Source: Streptomyces sp. HUAS YS2
GTDB taxonomy: Bacteria > Actinomycetota > Actinomycetes > Streptomycetales > Streptomycetaceae
Direction of reading: 5' to 3'
Length of the DNA stretch: 64,000 nt
Assembly: GCF_033343995.1 (NCBI RefSeq)
Contig: NZ_CP137573.1
Coordinates: 1,860,001-1,924,000 of the forward strand
A model generated the notes under the pieces. That model made no database searches. It worked only from the letters and a program-made list of their open reading frames with translations, and was not told where the DNA came from. Made by a program: the position numbers and the translations under genes. Below are positions 43,266 to 51,312 of this stretch, in pieces. The first letter of the stretch is position 1, and the number at the start of each line of letters is the position of its first letter.

Positions 43266-44804
43266 CTACTGAACGCCCAGGGCGTCCAGCATCTGTGCGT
43301 GCCGACGCTCCGCGTGCCGGGCCGCCACCGGGTCACCGGCCTGCCGGTGGGCGGCGATCAGCAGCCGCCACACCGCGTCCTGGAAGGGGTCCAGGGACAG
43401 GGCGTGCGTGGCGGCGGCCACCGCCGCCTCGGCGCGGTCCCGGCCGAGTTCCACCTCGGCCAGCGTGTGCGCCGCCTGCACGGCCTGATTGCGGTACCGC
43501 TCACGGATCGGCACCACCCACTCCGCCGGGCCGTCCTCCGGCAGCAACTCCCCGGTGTAGAGCCGCAGCGCCCGCCCCAGCGCCCCCGCCGCCCGCTCCG
43601 CGTCCCCGTGCGCGGCGGCCCGTACGCCCTCCCCGGCCGCCGCCTCGAAGGCCCGCACATCACAGCTGCCCCCGGGCTCCAGTACGAGCATGTACGCCTC
43701 GCCCGACCGCACCAGCATCTGGGACCGCCCCCGGTCGTTGCCCGGCTCCAGGACGGTCCGCAGGGCCGAGACCGCGACCTGCAGCCCGCGGCCGGCCGTG
43801 CGGGCGGGGCTCTCCGGCCACAGCGCGGCCATCAGCGCCTCCCGGTGGACGGGCCGGCCCGCGTGGACGGACAGCAGCCGGGCCAGTGCCCGGACCCGCG
43901 GCCGGGCGCGGCTCCAGTCCAGCGGCCGGCCGGCCAGCGTCGCCTCGTACCGGCTGAAGCAGCGCAGCGACAGCGGCGCGGCCTGGTCGGCGAAGGCGTG
44001 GTTCGTGACGACGGCGGGCCGGGCGGCCGGCCCGCAGCGCCGGGCCAGATGCGCCCGGAGCAACGGCACGTCGGCGTCCAGGCCGTACTCCTCCGCCAAC
44101 TCCGGCAGTTCGGGTCCGGCGGCCCCCGGGGCGCGTTCCATCAGGTGCGCCAGCCGGGGCGGCAGCACCCCCAGCACCTCCCTGTCCAGGTAGGTGCGCA
44201 GGGCGGCCGAGTCCAGCGGGTCGCGGCCCGCCAGCACCGCGGGCGCGCTGAGCTTGAACAGCGCGGGCCAGCCGTGGGTGAGTTCGGCCAGCCTCCCGGC
44301 GACCTCGGGGGCGTCGGCGAACGACGCCGCCATCTCACTCGTGTGCAGGCGCAGTTGACGTGCACTCAGCACCGGTGTCTCGGCCAGTTCCAGTCGGGTG
44401 AGGTTCAGTGCGGGCATCCGGCGGCCCGACAGGATCAGCCGCAGGTTCGGCGGTGCCAGCAGGGCCAGTTCCTCCAGTACGACCTCGGCCGGGGTGCCGT
44501 GCACGTGCTGGGCGCCGTCCACGAGCAGCAGGACGGGATCCGCGCACCGTTCGACGGCCAGCAGGACGGACTCCACGGAGACCGGGTCGGCCACCTCCAG
44601 TTGCCGCCCGAGCCTGGCGAGCAGCGCATGCACCCCGAGCGTGTCCCGCGACGGCCGCCAGTGCAGCACCCTCCCGGGGAAGGCGTCCGCGGCGTACGCG
44701 AGCAGGGTGGTCTTGCCGTATCCGGCAGGCGCGACGACCAGGGTCAGGGGCGCCGTCCCCCGAGCGAGCACCGGCACCAGCCGCTCGCGCACCGTTCCGC
44801 GCAT
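43266..44804 (-). CDS. P-loop/BTAD regulator at the end of the eCIS locus
   Basis: 512 residues. An N-terminal STAND-like ATPase has Walker A APAGYGKTTLL near residue 26 and LLVDGAQHVHG as Walker B-like. The winged-helix part (CFSRYEATLAGRPLDW, then REALMAALWPES) and the BTAD helices (ALRLYTGELLPEDGPAEWVV) are at the C-terminal end. This reverses the usual SARP order, where winged helix and BTAD come first. ATG 44804 follows a GGGGGAAGAGG tract. Placed 149 bp downstream of the last baseplate gene, it is the obvious candidate activator of the injection-system genes. Confidence 0.85.
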   Translation of the reverse strand: MRGTVRERLVPVLARGTAPLTLVVAPAGYGKTTLLAYAADAFPGRVLHWRPSRDTLGVHALLARLGRQLEVADPVSVESVLLAVERCADPVLLLVDGAQHVHGTPAEVVLEELALLAPPNLRLILSGRRMPALNLTRLELAETPVLSARQLRLHTSEMAASFADAPEVAGRLAELTHGWPALFKLSAPAVLAGRDPLDSAALRTYLDREVLGVLPPRLAHLMERAPGAAGPELPELAEEYGLDADVPLLRAHLARRCGPAARPAVVTNHAFADQAAPLSLRCFSRYEATLAGRPLDWSRARPRVRALARLLSVHAGRPVHREALMAALWPESPARTAGRGLQVAVSALRTVLEPGNDRGRSQMLVRSGEAYMLVLEPGGSCDVRAFEAAAGEGVRAAAHGDAERAAGALGRALRLYTGELLPEDGPAEWVVPIRERYRNQAVQAAHTLAEVELGRDRAEAAVAAATHALSLDPFQDAVWRLLIAAHRQAGDPVAARHAERRHAQMLDALGVQ

Positions 44805-44900
44805 GAGGCCTCTTCCCCCGACGGAAGCCAACGTTCGTTCTCACTCTCCGCATTTGAGCAGTAACTCAATACTCCATCCGGACCTCGCGGTGCAAGAGCT

Positions 44901-44927
44901 GTGCGCCTTCGGTGCAGACAGGCGCAC
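44901..44927. promoter_or_regulatory. inverted repeat between eCIS operon and regulator gene
   Basis: GTGCGCC and GGCGCAC are perfect 7-bp arms with a 13-nt loop, lying 27 bp after the last baseplate gene and about 100 bp before the regulator. A second small dyad (TTGAG/CTCAA, 44854-44869) is nearer the regulator. The first may be a terminator, the second an operator; both are tentative. Confidence 0.4.
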
Positions 44928-44953
44928 GTTTGTGCCGATGCCGTGGACGGCCC

Positions 44954-45472
44954 CTAGGGCGAACCGGGGATCACCTCGACGGTGAACGGCATGTGCACCG
45001 GGCGGTTGCGGGCCACGAAGGCCGACACGGCCGCCACGTCCACCGTCGCCGCGTCCGGACCCCGCAGCCGCACGGTCAGGCGCGGTTCCGCCGTCCCCGG
45101 GAGCGGGGTCCGCGCGGTCGCCGACCAGACCGTGCCGCCGCTCTCCTCGATCTCGGGGGTGATCCCGAACGTCCGGTGGATCTGCTCCGCCAAGCCCTGC
45201 GCGGTCCCCCGGGAGGCGTGCCCGCGCACCGCGCCGCGCACCTCGCCCTCCGCGCCCACCCAGGCCGCGAGCAGCGCCAGGAGGTCCTCGGGGGCCAGGC
45301 GCGGATCGAAGTACGCGGGCAGGCTGTCGAGCACCGCCTGCACGGGCGCCAGCACTTCGTCGAGCCCCTCCGTGAGCCGCTGGACGAAGTCGTCGTCGGC
45401 GTACACGCCCGGCAGTTGGAGCCCCAGCGGATGCCGGGTCCGGAGCCCGGGCACGATCCGGCGCTCACTCAC
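44954..45472 (-). CDS. eCIS baseplate/tail I-like protein (Afp12-type role)
   Basis: 172 residues. It resembles the short phage tail protein domain TIGR02242/tail protein I: LPGVYADDDFVQRLTEGLDE, then LPAYFDPRLAPEDLLALLAAWVG and IHRTFGITPEIEESGG. In contractile systems this wedge component joins the J-like plate. GTG 45472 has GAGGGG upstream. It is the last gene of the minus-strand run, 18 bp after the J-like gene. Confidence 0.85.
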   Translation of the reverse strand: MSERRIVPGLRTRHPLGLQLPGVYADDDFVQRLTEGLDEVLAPVQAVLDSLPAYFDPRLAPEDLLALLAAWVGAEGEVRGAVRGHASRGTAQGLAEQIHRTFGITPEIEESGGTVWSATARTPLPGTAEPRLTVRLRGPDAATVDVAAVSAFVARNRPVHMPFTVEVIPGSP

Positions 45473-45490
45473 GGCCCCGCCCCTCGTCGC

Positions 45491-47437
45491 TCATCCCACG
45501 TCCACCCGCACCTGGTGGTCGTAGCTGAACACCAGCGACCCCGCGTCCAGCGCGATCCGGTCCGCGGGTTCGCCACGCCGCCGGGTCTCGAGGTCCGCGG
45601 GGAAGAGGCGCACACTCTCCACCGCCTCCACCCCCGCGACCTGTTGCAGCACCGCGAACACCTCCCCGCTGTGCACGGCACGCCCGAACGGCCAGCCGTC
45701 CCCGCCGGGCCCGCCCGTGAGCGGGTTCAGATGCCGGTACAGGGCGGACAGCGCGGTCCGCTGCACCCGGGCGACCGGGATGCCGGGCGCCGCCCGGAGC
45801 ACCGCGACCACGGTCACGCCCTGGTAGTACGGCGGCTCGACGACCAGCCGGGCGCCCAGCACACGCCGCTCGTCCAGATGCCCGGCGACCCCGGCCAGCA
45901 GCTCCGGCGGGCAGGCCATCCGCCCGAACTCCAGGCGCCCTTCGCCGTCGTCCTCGGCGGCGGGCACCAGCAGCACCCGGACCCCACCCGCGCCGGCGTC
46001 CACGCACCGCACCCGGGCGACCTCGGGGGCCGCCTGCCGGGCCAGGTACTCGTAGTCCTCGGCCGTCACCGCCCGCTCCCGGGTACGCAGCGCCAGCGCG
46101 CCGCGCAGGCGGGCGTTCGCCACGTCCTCGCCGTCGACGCCGCCGCTCGCCGCCCTCCGGTTCTCCACCCGGGCGATGTACGGGATCGAGCTGCGCAGGA
46201 CGGCGAGGGCGCGGCGTGCCACGTTGCCGCGCCGGCCGCCGCCCGCGAGGTACGCGCGCACCCGCACCGGAACGCCCCTCGCGGGGACCGCTCCGTACTG
46301 GCGCAGGGTGCCGTCGGCCTCCCGCACCGCGGGGCCGAAGCTCACCTCGCCGGTGCTGCGGTCCAGCCGTACATGCCGGTCCAGGGGGCCGGACTCCCCG
46401 AAGTGCTCGACCTCGGTCCACGGCGCCCATTCCCCGTCGGGCCCCGCCGTCTCCACGACGAACGGAGGGCCGCCCGCCACCACCGGGGCGCGGTCCAGCG
46501 CGAACGTCTGGGCGGGCAACCCCTCGGACGTGCCGAGGAGTTCCTCGCCCGCCCGCTCGGCGTTCACGGCAGGGGCGGTCCCCCCGATGGTGAACACCTC
46601 GGCGGCCAGCAGCTCCGGGGTGGCCGAGTACGTGCGCTGCCCCGCGACCGGGGCCTGGACGACGCACCGCAGCCAGCCGGCCCGCTGCCTGGCCTCCACG
46701 GAGGCGAGGTGCCCGGCGGGCAGCTGGATCAGCACGTCGCCGGGCCGGTTGAAGCCGCCCGTGCCGTCTCGGTCGACCTCGCAGCGGGTCCAGCCCTCGC
46801 CCGTCCACGCCTCCCAGGCCAGCGGCGGGTGTTCGGGGTCGATGCCGTGGCCGGCGACCGGGAAGTCGAGCCGCAGCGCGACCACGCAGGACGGCGCGGC
46901 CTGCGAGAGGCCGAAGAGCAGCGCGTCGCCCGGGCGGGGCACGCCGGAGAAGCAGGGCACCCCGCGTCCGGCGGCCAGCTCGGGGCCCCGGTCGGCGGCG
47001 ACGGCGCCGGGCTCCCCGCCCGCGACGGCGAGGACGGCCAGTTCCACGGGCACGACGGCCAGTTCCCCGACCGTGGAGAAGACCACGGCCTCCTCGGTCT
47101 CGGTGCGGTGCGTGGCGACCTCGGTCCCCTCCCACACCCGCACCGTCTGGGCCTGCGGCGCCGACAGCCAGAAGGTGACGTCGGTACGGGCGGCCGCGGG
47201 CGGGTGGAGGGTGAGCCCGATCAGGTCGAGGAACGCCAGGTGGTTCTTGTCCGGGACCCGGTTCAGCCGGTAGATCAGCTGGTCGGTCATGTGCGCGAAG
47301 GCCTCGATGAGCGTGACGCCCGGGTCGGAGACGTTGTGGTCGCTCCACTCGGGACAGCGCTGCTGGACCATCCGCTTGGCCTCGTCGACGAGATCCTGGA
47401 AGCGCCGGTCGTCGAGATTGGGCTCGGGCAGTGTCAC
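45491..47437 (-). CDS. eCIS baseplate J/gp6-like assembly protein (Afp11-type)
   Basis: 648 residues. The start LPEPNLDDRRFQDLVDEAKR, the block GVTLIEAFAHMTDQLIYRLN and the later AVTAEDYEYLARQAAPEVAR are typical of putative baseplate assembly proteins (TIGR02243). It forms the wedge that opens when the sheath contracts. GTG 47437 overlaps the stop of the gp25-like gene (GTGA), giving coupled expression and fixed stoichiometry. Confidence 0.93.
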   Translation of the reverse strand: MTLPEPNLDDRRFQDLVDEAKRMVQQRCPEWSDHNVSDPGVTLIEAFAHMTDQLIYRLNRVPDKNHLAFLDLIGLTLHPPAAARTDVTFWLSAPQAQTVRVWEGTEVATHRTETEEAVVFSTVGELAVVPVELAVLAVAGGEPGAVAADRGPELAAGRGVPCFSGVPRPGDALLFGLSQAAPSCVVALRLDFPVAGHGIDPEHPPLAWEAWTGEGWTRCEVDRDGTGGFNRPGDVLIQLPAGHLASVEARQRAGWLRCVVQAPVAGQRTYSATPELLAAEVFTIGGTAPAVNAERAGEELLGTSEGLPAQTFALDRAPVVAGGPPFVVETAGPDGEWAPWTEVEHFGESGPLDRHVRLDRSTGEVSFGPAVREADGTLRQYGAVPARGVPVRVRAYLAGGGRRGNVARRALAVLRSSIPYIARVENRRAASGGVDGEDVANARLRGALALRTRERAVTAEDYEYLARQAAPEVARVRCVDAGAGGVRVLLVPAAEDDGEGRLEFGRMACPPELLAGVAGHLDERRVLGARLVVEPPYYQGVTVVAVLRAAPGIPVARVQRTALSALYRHLNPLTGGPGGDGWPFGRAVHSGEVFAVLQQVAGVEAVESVRLFPADLETRRRGEPADRIALDAGSLVFSYDHQVRVDVG

Positions 47438-47871
47438 CGGTCCCCCGCCTCTCCGCCGCCGTCCGCGGCCGCGCCGTCGTGCGCGGGGATCACGTAGAAC
47501 GGGAAGACCAGGTTCCGGGGGTCGTTGGTCCCCCGGGTGGCGTACCGGATGTCGATGTAGAGGGTGCCCTCGTCCTGCGCGTCGAAGGTGACGCCGACGT
47601 CGACCACCTCGATCCGCGGTTCCCAGCGCTCCAGCGACAGCCGTACCTCGTACGCGATGTGCGCGGCGGTGGCCGCGTCGGCCGGCGCGAAGACGTGGTC
47701 GTGGATCGCGCAGCCGAACTCCGGGCGCATGGGCCGCTCCCCGGGCGCGGTACCGAGGATCAGCCGCATGCTCTCCTCGATCTCCCGCTCCCCGCCGACC
47801 AGGGCCACGGAGCCGGTCGCGTCGGTGCGTACCGGAAAGGCCCAGCCGGAGCCGATGAACTGCTCTCCCAC
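47434..47871 (-). CDS. eCIS gp25/GPW-family baseplate protein (Afp9-type)
   Basis: 145 residues. The gp25 core is EESMRLILGTAPGERPMRPE, then FGCAIHDHVFAP and IRYATRGTNDPRNLVFPFYV. In contractile particles gp25 bridges sheath and baseplate. The GTG start lies 5 bp after the PAAR stop and the stop overlaps the J-like gene. Confidence 0.95.
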   Translation of the reverse strand: MGEQFIGSGWAFPVRTDATGSVALVGGEREIEESMRLILGTAPGERPMRPEFGCAIHDHVFAPADAATAAHIAYEVRLSLERWEPRIEVVDVGVTFDAQDEGTLYIDIRYATRGTNDPRNLVFPFYVIPAHDGAAADGGGEAGDR

Positions 47872-47876
47872 GGCGC

Positions 47877-48158
47877 TCAGCCCCCGATCAGGACGGTGAC
47901 CGCGCCCATGACGATCGGCGCCCCGCAGGCGGCCATGTCGCCCATGCGGGCCGCGGGCAGGCCGCCGATGAGGACGGTGGGGCAGCCGGGCGGGGCGATC
48001 ACGGACGGCGGGTGCACGGCCGGCGGCGGGAAGGAGCAGATGTGCGGGGTCGAGACGACGGCCGCGGGCATCCCCGCGATGAGCACGGTGGGCACTCCGG
48101 GCGGCCCGATCACCCCCGGATGCCCGGTGGGGTCACCGACGCGTGCGGCAGGCGGCAT
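47877..48158 (-). CDS. PAAR spike-tip protein (Afp10-type)
   Basis: 93 residues. Three PAAR-like turns are visible: MPPAARVGDPTGHPG, VSTPHICSFP and AARMGDMAACGAPIV. The His and Cys positions are those that bind the zinc at the cone tip. It sharpens the VgrG-like spike and may carry cargo. Located 34 bp downstream of the spike gene. Confidence 0.95.
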   Translation of the reverse strand: MPPAARVGDPTGHPGVIGPPGVPTVLIAGMPAAVVSTPHICSFPPPAVHPPSVIAPPGCPTVLIGGLPAARMGDMAACGAPIVMGAVTVLIGG

Positions 48159-48192
48159 CTGTCGTGTCTCCTCTGGTCGTTCAGCTGGTACG

Positions 48193-50052
48193 TCAGTTGA
48201 TGCGGACGAGGGCGGCGCTGATCGAGCAGCTGGCGCCGCCCTTGATCTCGGTGGCGGCCTGGCCGTCGACCCCGACCGTGGTGCCCTTGACGTCGACCTG
48301 GCCGGTCGTCTGGAGCTTCAGGGCGCCCGCTCCGCCGTCGACCTCGACGCCGGTCTGCGCCTTCACCTGGACGGACTGGCCGGACAGTTCGAGCTTCCCG
48401 GTGCCCGCGTCCAGGCTGATGCCGGAGTCGGCCTTGACGGCGACCTTCTCCTTGGCGGTGATCTCGACCTTGCCGTCGCTGTGCACGGTGATGGAGGTGG
48501 CCTTCTGGTCCAGGTGCAGCGTGAGCTTTCCGTCACCCGTGGCCAGACGGACTCCCTTGGGCCCGTTCGCCGCGTCGAGCAGCTCCAGCCGGTTGCCGGT
48601 ACGCGTCACGAGGGACCGCCTGTTGGTGGCCCCGCTGGTGGAGTCGACGAGCGGGGAGTCGTGTGCGTACGGCTTGTCCTGGCCGTTGTAGAGGCCGCCG
48701 AGCACGTAGGGACGGTCCACCCGGCCCTGCTCGAAGCCGACCAGCACCTCGTCGCCGACCTCCGGTCCGAAGATGCCGCCGCCGCCCTTGCCGCCCGCCT
48801 CGGCGGTCCTGGCCCAGTCGCTGACGTAGTCCCCGTCGAGCCAGGGGAACGCCAGCTTCACCCGGCCCCGTCCCTCGGGGTCGCGGGTGTCGGTCACCGT
48901 CGCGTTGACGAGTCCGCCGACCCGGTCCTGCCCGAGTCCGCCGCCCCCGCCTCCGCCCGACGCAAGACCGTACAGCGAGCGGTTGGAACGGCCACCGACG
49001 GTGATCCACGTCTGGTACCCGGTGTCGGGGTCGAACACGTGCCGGCTCGCGGAGATCGTGTACTTGCCCTCGAACGGCGCCCCGACGTTCGCGAGGGTGA
49101 CGGCGGTCCCGGCGCGCAGCTGCGGAATGCCCATGGCGACCGCGTCGAGCTCCGCGAAGGAGGCGGCGAGGTCGGCGGCGAGCGCCTTCGCCGCCTGGTC
49201 GGCCTCGGCCTGGGTGCCGTACGGGGTGTCCGTGGCCAGGAAGACCGCCTTGCCGAACGCGTCGGCGGCCCGGCCCGGGGTCAGCCCGAGCTGCACCCGT
49301 TCGCTGCTGTCGGCGGGGGCCCGGCCCACGACGGCCGCCTTGGCCTGGACGTCCCAGCCGCGCACCTCGACCTGCTGGACCTGGTCGGCGGCCGTCACGG
49401 CGGCATGGCAGCGCAGCAGGTTCCGTCCGAACTCGAGCACGTACGGGCTGGCCTGCGGCCGGGTGGAGGTCGACGGGGCCGTGCCCGCCCGGGCCGGGTT
49501 GCGGAACACGAACTTGCCGTCCACGACGGCCACTTCGGCGCCCGCGAGGTCCGCGAGCCGGTGCAGGAACTCCCAGTCGGTGATGCCCGGCTGGGCCAGA
49601 TGCTCGTACACCGTGGTGGTGGCGTCGACCGTGCCGACGGGCAGCCCGGCCCGCTTGGCCACCTGCACGGCGATGTCGGAGGCGGTCATCTGCCGGTACC
49701 CGGCGACCCTGCGCCCCCGGAAGAAGCGGTGCGCGTGGTCGAGCCCGCGGACCACGGTGAAGGTGCCGGTGGTGTCGAGGTCGATCTCGACGGCGGTGAC
49801 CTCGCCGGACACCAGCAGTTCGCGCTGCGGGTCGTCCCCGGCGCGCGCGAACAGCTTCATCGGCGTGCCGATGGTGATGCCCGTCTTCTGCAGGACGGCG
49901 TGGTGGGGATCGCGGAAGCGGACGACGAAGAGATCGGGCAGCTGGGTGCTGTCGTCGACGTAGGCGGAGACGATCAGTTCGGCGACGGGCGCGGGCAGCG
50001 GCTGCCCGTTCACCTCGACGGCGAGGGTGTTGGCGAAGCTCTCACCGGCCAT
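48193..50052 (-). CDS. VgrG-like spike protein (Afp8-type)
   Basis: 619 residues. The N-terminal gp27-like part starts MAGESFANTLAVEVNGQPLP. The gp5 OB fold is recognised by GRGRVKLAFPWLDGDYVSDW, ARTAEAGGKGGGG and FGPEVGDEVLVGFEQGRVDR. The C-terminal beta-helix is a run of short repeats (KVEITAKEKVAVKADSG). It forms the trimeric spike that carries the PAAR tip. A Gly-rich linker precedes the OB fold. It starts 5 bp after the LysM gene. Confidence 0.95.
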   Translation of the reverse strand: MAGESFANTLAVEVNGQPLPAPVAELIVSAYVDDSTQLPDLFVVRFRDPHHAVLQKTGITIGTPMKLFARAGDDPQRELLVSGEVTAVEIDLDTTGTFTVVRGLDHAHRFFRGRRVAGYRQMTASDIAVQVAKRAGLPVGTVDATTTVYEHLAQPGITDWEFLHRLADLAGAEVAVVDGKFVFRNPARAGTAPSTSTRPQASPYVLEFGRNLLRCHAAVTAADQVQQVEVRGWDVQAKAAVVGRAPADSSERVQLGLTPGRAADAFGKAVFLATDTPYGTQAEADQAAKALAADLAASFAELDAVAMGIPQLRAGTAVTLANVGAPFEGKYTISASRHVFDPDTGYQTWITVGGRSNRSLYGLASGGGGGGGLGQDRVGGLVNATVTDTRDPEGRGRVKLAFPWLDGDYVSDWARTAEAGGKGGGGIFGPEVGDEVLVGFEQGRVDRPYVLGGLYNGQDKPYAHDSPLVDSTSGATNRRSLVTRTGNRLELLDAANGPKGVRLATGDGKLTLHLDQKATSITVHSDGKVEITAKEKVAVKADSGISLDAGTGKLELSGQSVQVKAQTGVEVDGGAGALKLQTTGQVDVKGTTVGVDGQAATEIKGGASCSISAALVRIN

Positions 50053-50057
50053 GCGCG

Positions 50058-50834
50058 TCAGGCTCCCAGTTCCTCGGCGGCGGGCAGCAGCAGTTCCGTC
50101 CCGGGGGCCAGCCGCATCGGGTCGTCGATGTCGTTGGCCCGCGCGATGTCCCGCCAGGCGGCGGGGTCCCCGTACTCCCGCCAGGCCAGCAGCGCGAGCG
50201 TGTCCCCGGTGACCACCCGGTGCACCCGGCGGGCGGCGAGCGCACCCGAGGTGGGGTTCTGGCCGGGCACGGGCCCGCTGATCTCCTCCAGGGTGACCTG
50301 GCAGGTGGCCCGGATGGGCAGGCCGCCGGGGGTGAACAGCGTGTACTTCGCCTGGACCTGGCTGACGTACCCGACGAAGCCGGTGAGCCCGCCCCAGTGG
50401 AAGATCACCCAGGGCGGCACACCCTGCTGCTTCTGATGGGTCTGGTCGGTGGGCACGCAGCAGGACAGCAGCTCCTCGACGGACTTCACGACCCGGTCGT
50501 CCTGCACGTCGGTCGCGTCGAAGAACATCTCCAGCGTGAGCTTGGAGGGACCGGCTCCCTTGAACTCGGCGGGGCCGGCCTTCTTGGCCCCCTTGGCGGT
50601 CTTCCGCTCCCACTTGGCCGTCTTGGCGAGCGTCAGCTCCTTCGGGTTGAACTGGAAGTCGATCTTCCCCATGCGCGGTCCCGGCGTCGTCGTACCGCCG
50701 TCGGCCGGTGGCTGGCGCAGCTCCAGATAGGCGCGTTCGAGTTTGGGGCGGGAGCCGCCGCCGCTGCCGTTCGGGTCCTTCGCAGGACCCGGCGGCGGGG
50801 CGGAGGCGATGAAGGCGACGGGCTGACCGGTCAT
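50058..50834 (-). CDS. eCIS LysM-containing tube/baseplate connector (Afp7-type)
   Basis: 258 residues. The central domain has GKIDFQFNPKELTLAKTAKW, the CIS tube N-terminal domain, and LTLEMFFDATDVQDDRVVKS. A C-terminal LysM motif reads RRVHRVVTGDTLALLAWREY. Such proteins link the tube to the spike hub and peptidoglycan-like sugars may be bound by LysM. The N-terminal 50 residues are Pro/Gly-rich. Confidence 0.93.
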   Translation of the reverse strand: MTGQPVAFIASAPPPGPAKDPNGSGGGSRPKLERAYLELRQPPADGGTTTPGPRMGKIDFQFNPKELTLAKTAKWERKTAKGAKKAGPAEFKGAGPSKLTLEMFFDATDVQDDRVVKSVEELLSCCVPTDQTHQKQQGVPPWVIFHWGGLTGFVGYVSQVQAKYTLFTPGGLPIRATCQVTLEEISGPVPGQNPTSGALAARRVHRVVTGDTLALLAWREYGDPAAWRDIARANDIDDPMRLAPGTELLLPAAEELGA

Positions 50835-50846
50835 GGGGATCGCCTC

Positions 50847-51281
50847 CTAGCGCCCGGCGTCGATGAAGCCGTGGTGGGCGATCTCCAGGGTCTCGGTGGC
50901 GACCTTGACGGTCTCGGGGTTCAGCTGCGGCCCCGTCCAGCGCACCGGCACGACGTCCATGAGGCTCCAGCGGGCGACGACCGTGCCGTCGACCGTCATC
51001 GCGCTGATGTGCGCGGTCTTGCGGGGGACGCCGGCGATCATTCCGGAGAGCCAGCCGGTGACCTTCTCCGTGTCCTTGGTGACGGGGCGGCTGAGCTTGA
51101 TGTTGGAGTACTTGATGCGGGTGGGCAGCTGCCAGACGTAGCCGTTGTTGCCTCCCTCCTCCCGCTGCTCCATGACGACTTCGCAGCCGAGGCCCTCGCA
51201 GCTGTTGAACGCGCCGAGGTTGATGTTGTCGATCTCGACCATGAAACACACGCTGACGGCGGGGTCCTGCTCCTGTGCCAT
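50847..51281 (-). CDS. eCIS tube-initiator/second tube protein (gp19-like, Afp5-type)
   Basis: 144 residues. The gp19-type fold shows VSVCFMVEIDNINLGAFNSC, then EGLGCEVVMEQREEGGNNGY and TRIKYSNIKLSRPVTKDT. It differs from the main tube gene at 54451 and sits beside the baseplate genes, so it probably forms the ring between spike and tube. The ATG at 51281 has GGAAG upstream. Confidence 0.9.
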   Translation of the reverse strand: MAQEQDPAVSVCFMVEIDNINLGAFNSCEGLGCEVVMEQREEGGNNGYVWQLPTRIKYSNIKLSRPVTKDTEKVTGWLSGMIAGVPRKTAHISAMTVDGTVVARWSLMDVVPVRWTGPQLNPETVKVATETLEIAHHGFIDAGR

Positions 51282-51312
51282 GGGGCTTCCTTCTGCTCGG
51301 TGCTCGGTCTGC

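Noticed and set aside
47431..50436. Long plus-strand open frame opposite baseplate and spike genes
   Set aside because: Antisense shadow of gp25, PAAR and VgrG-like genes.
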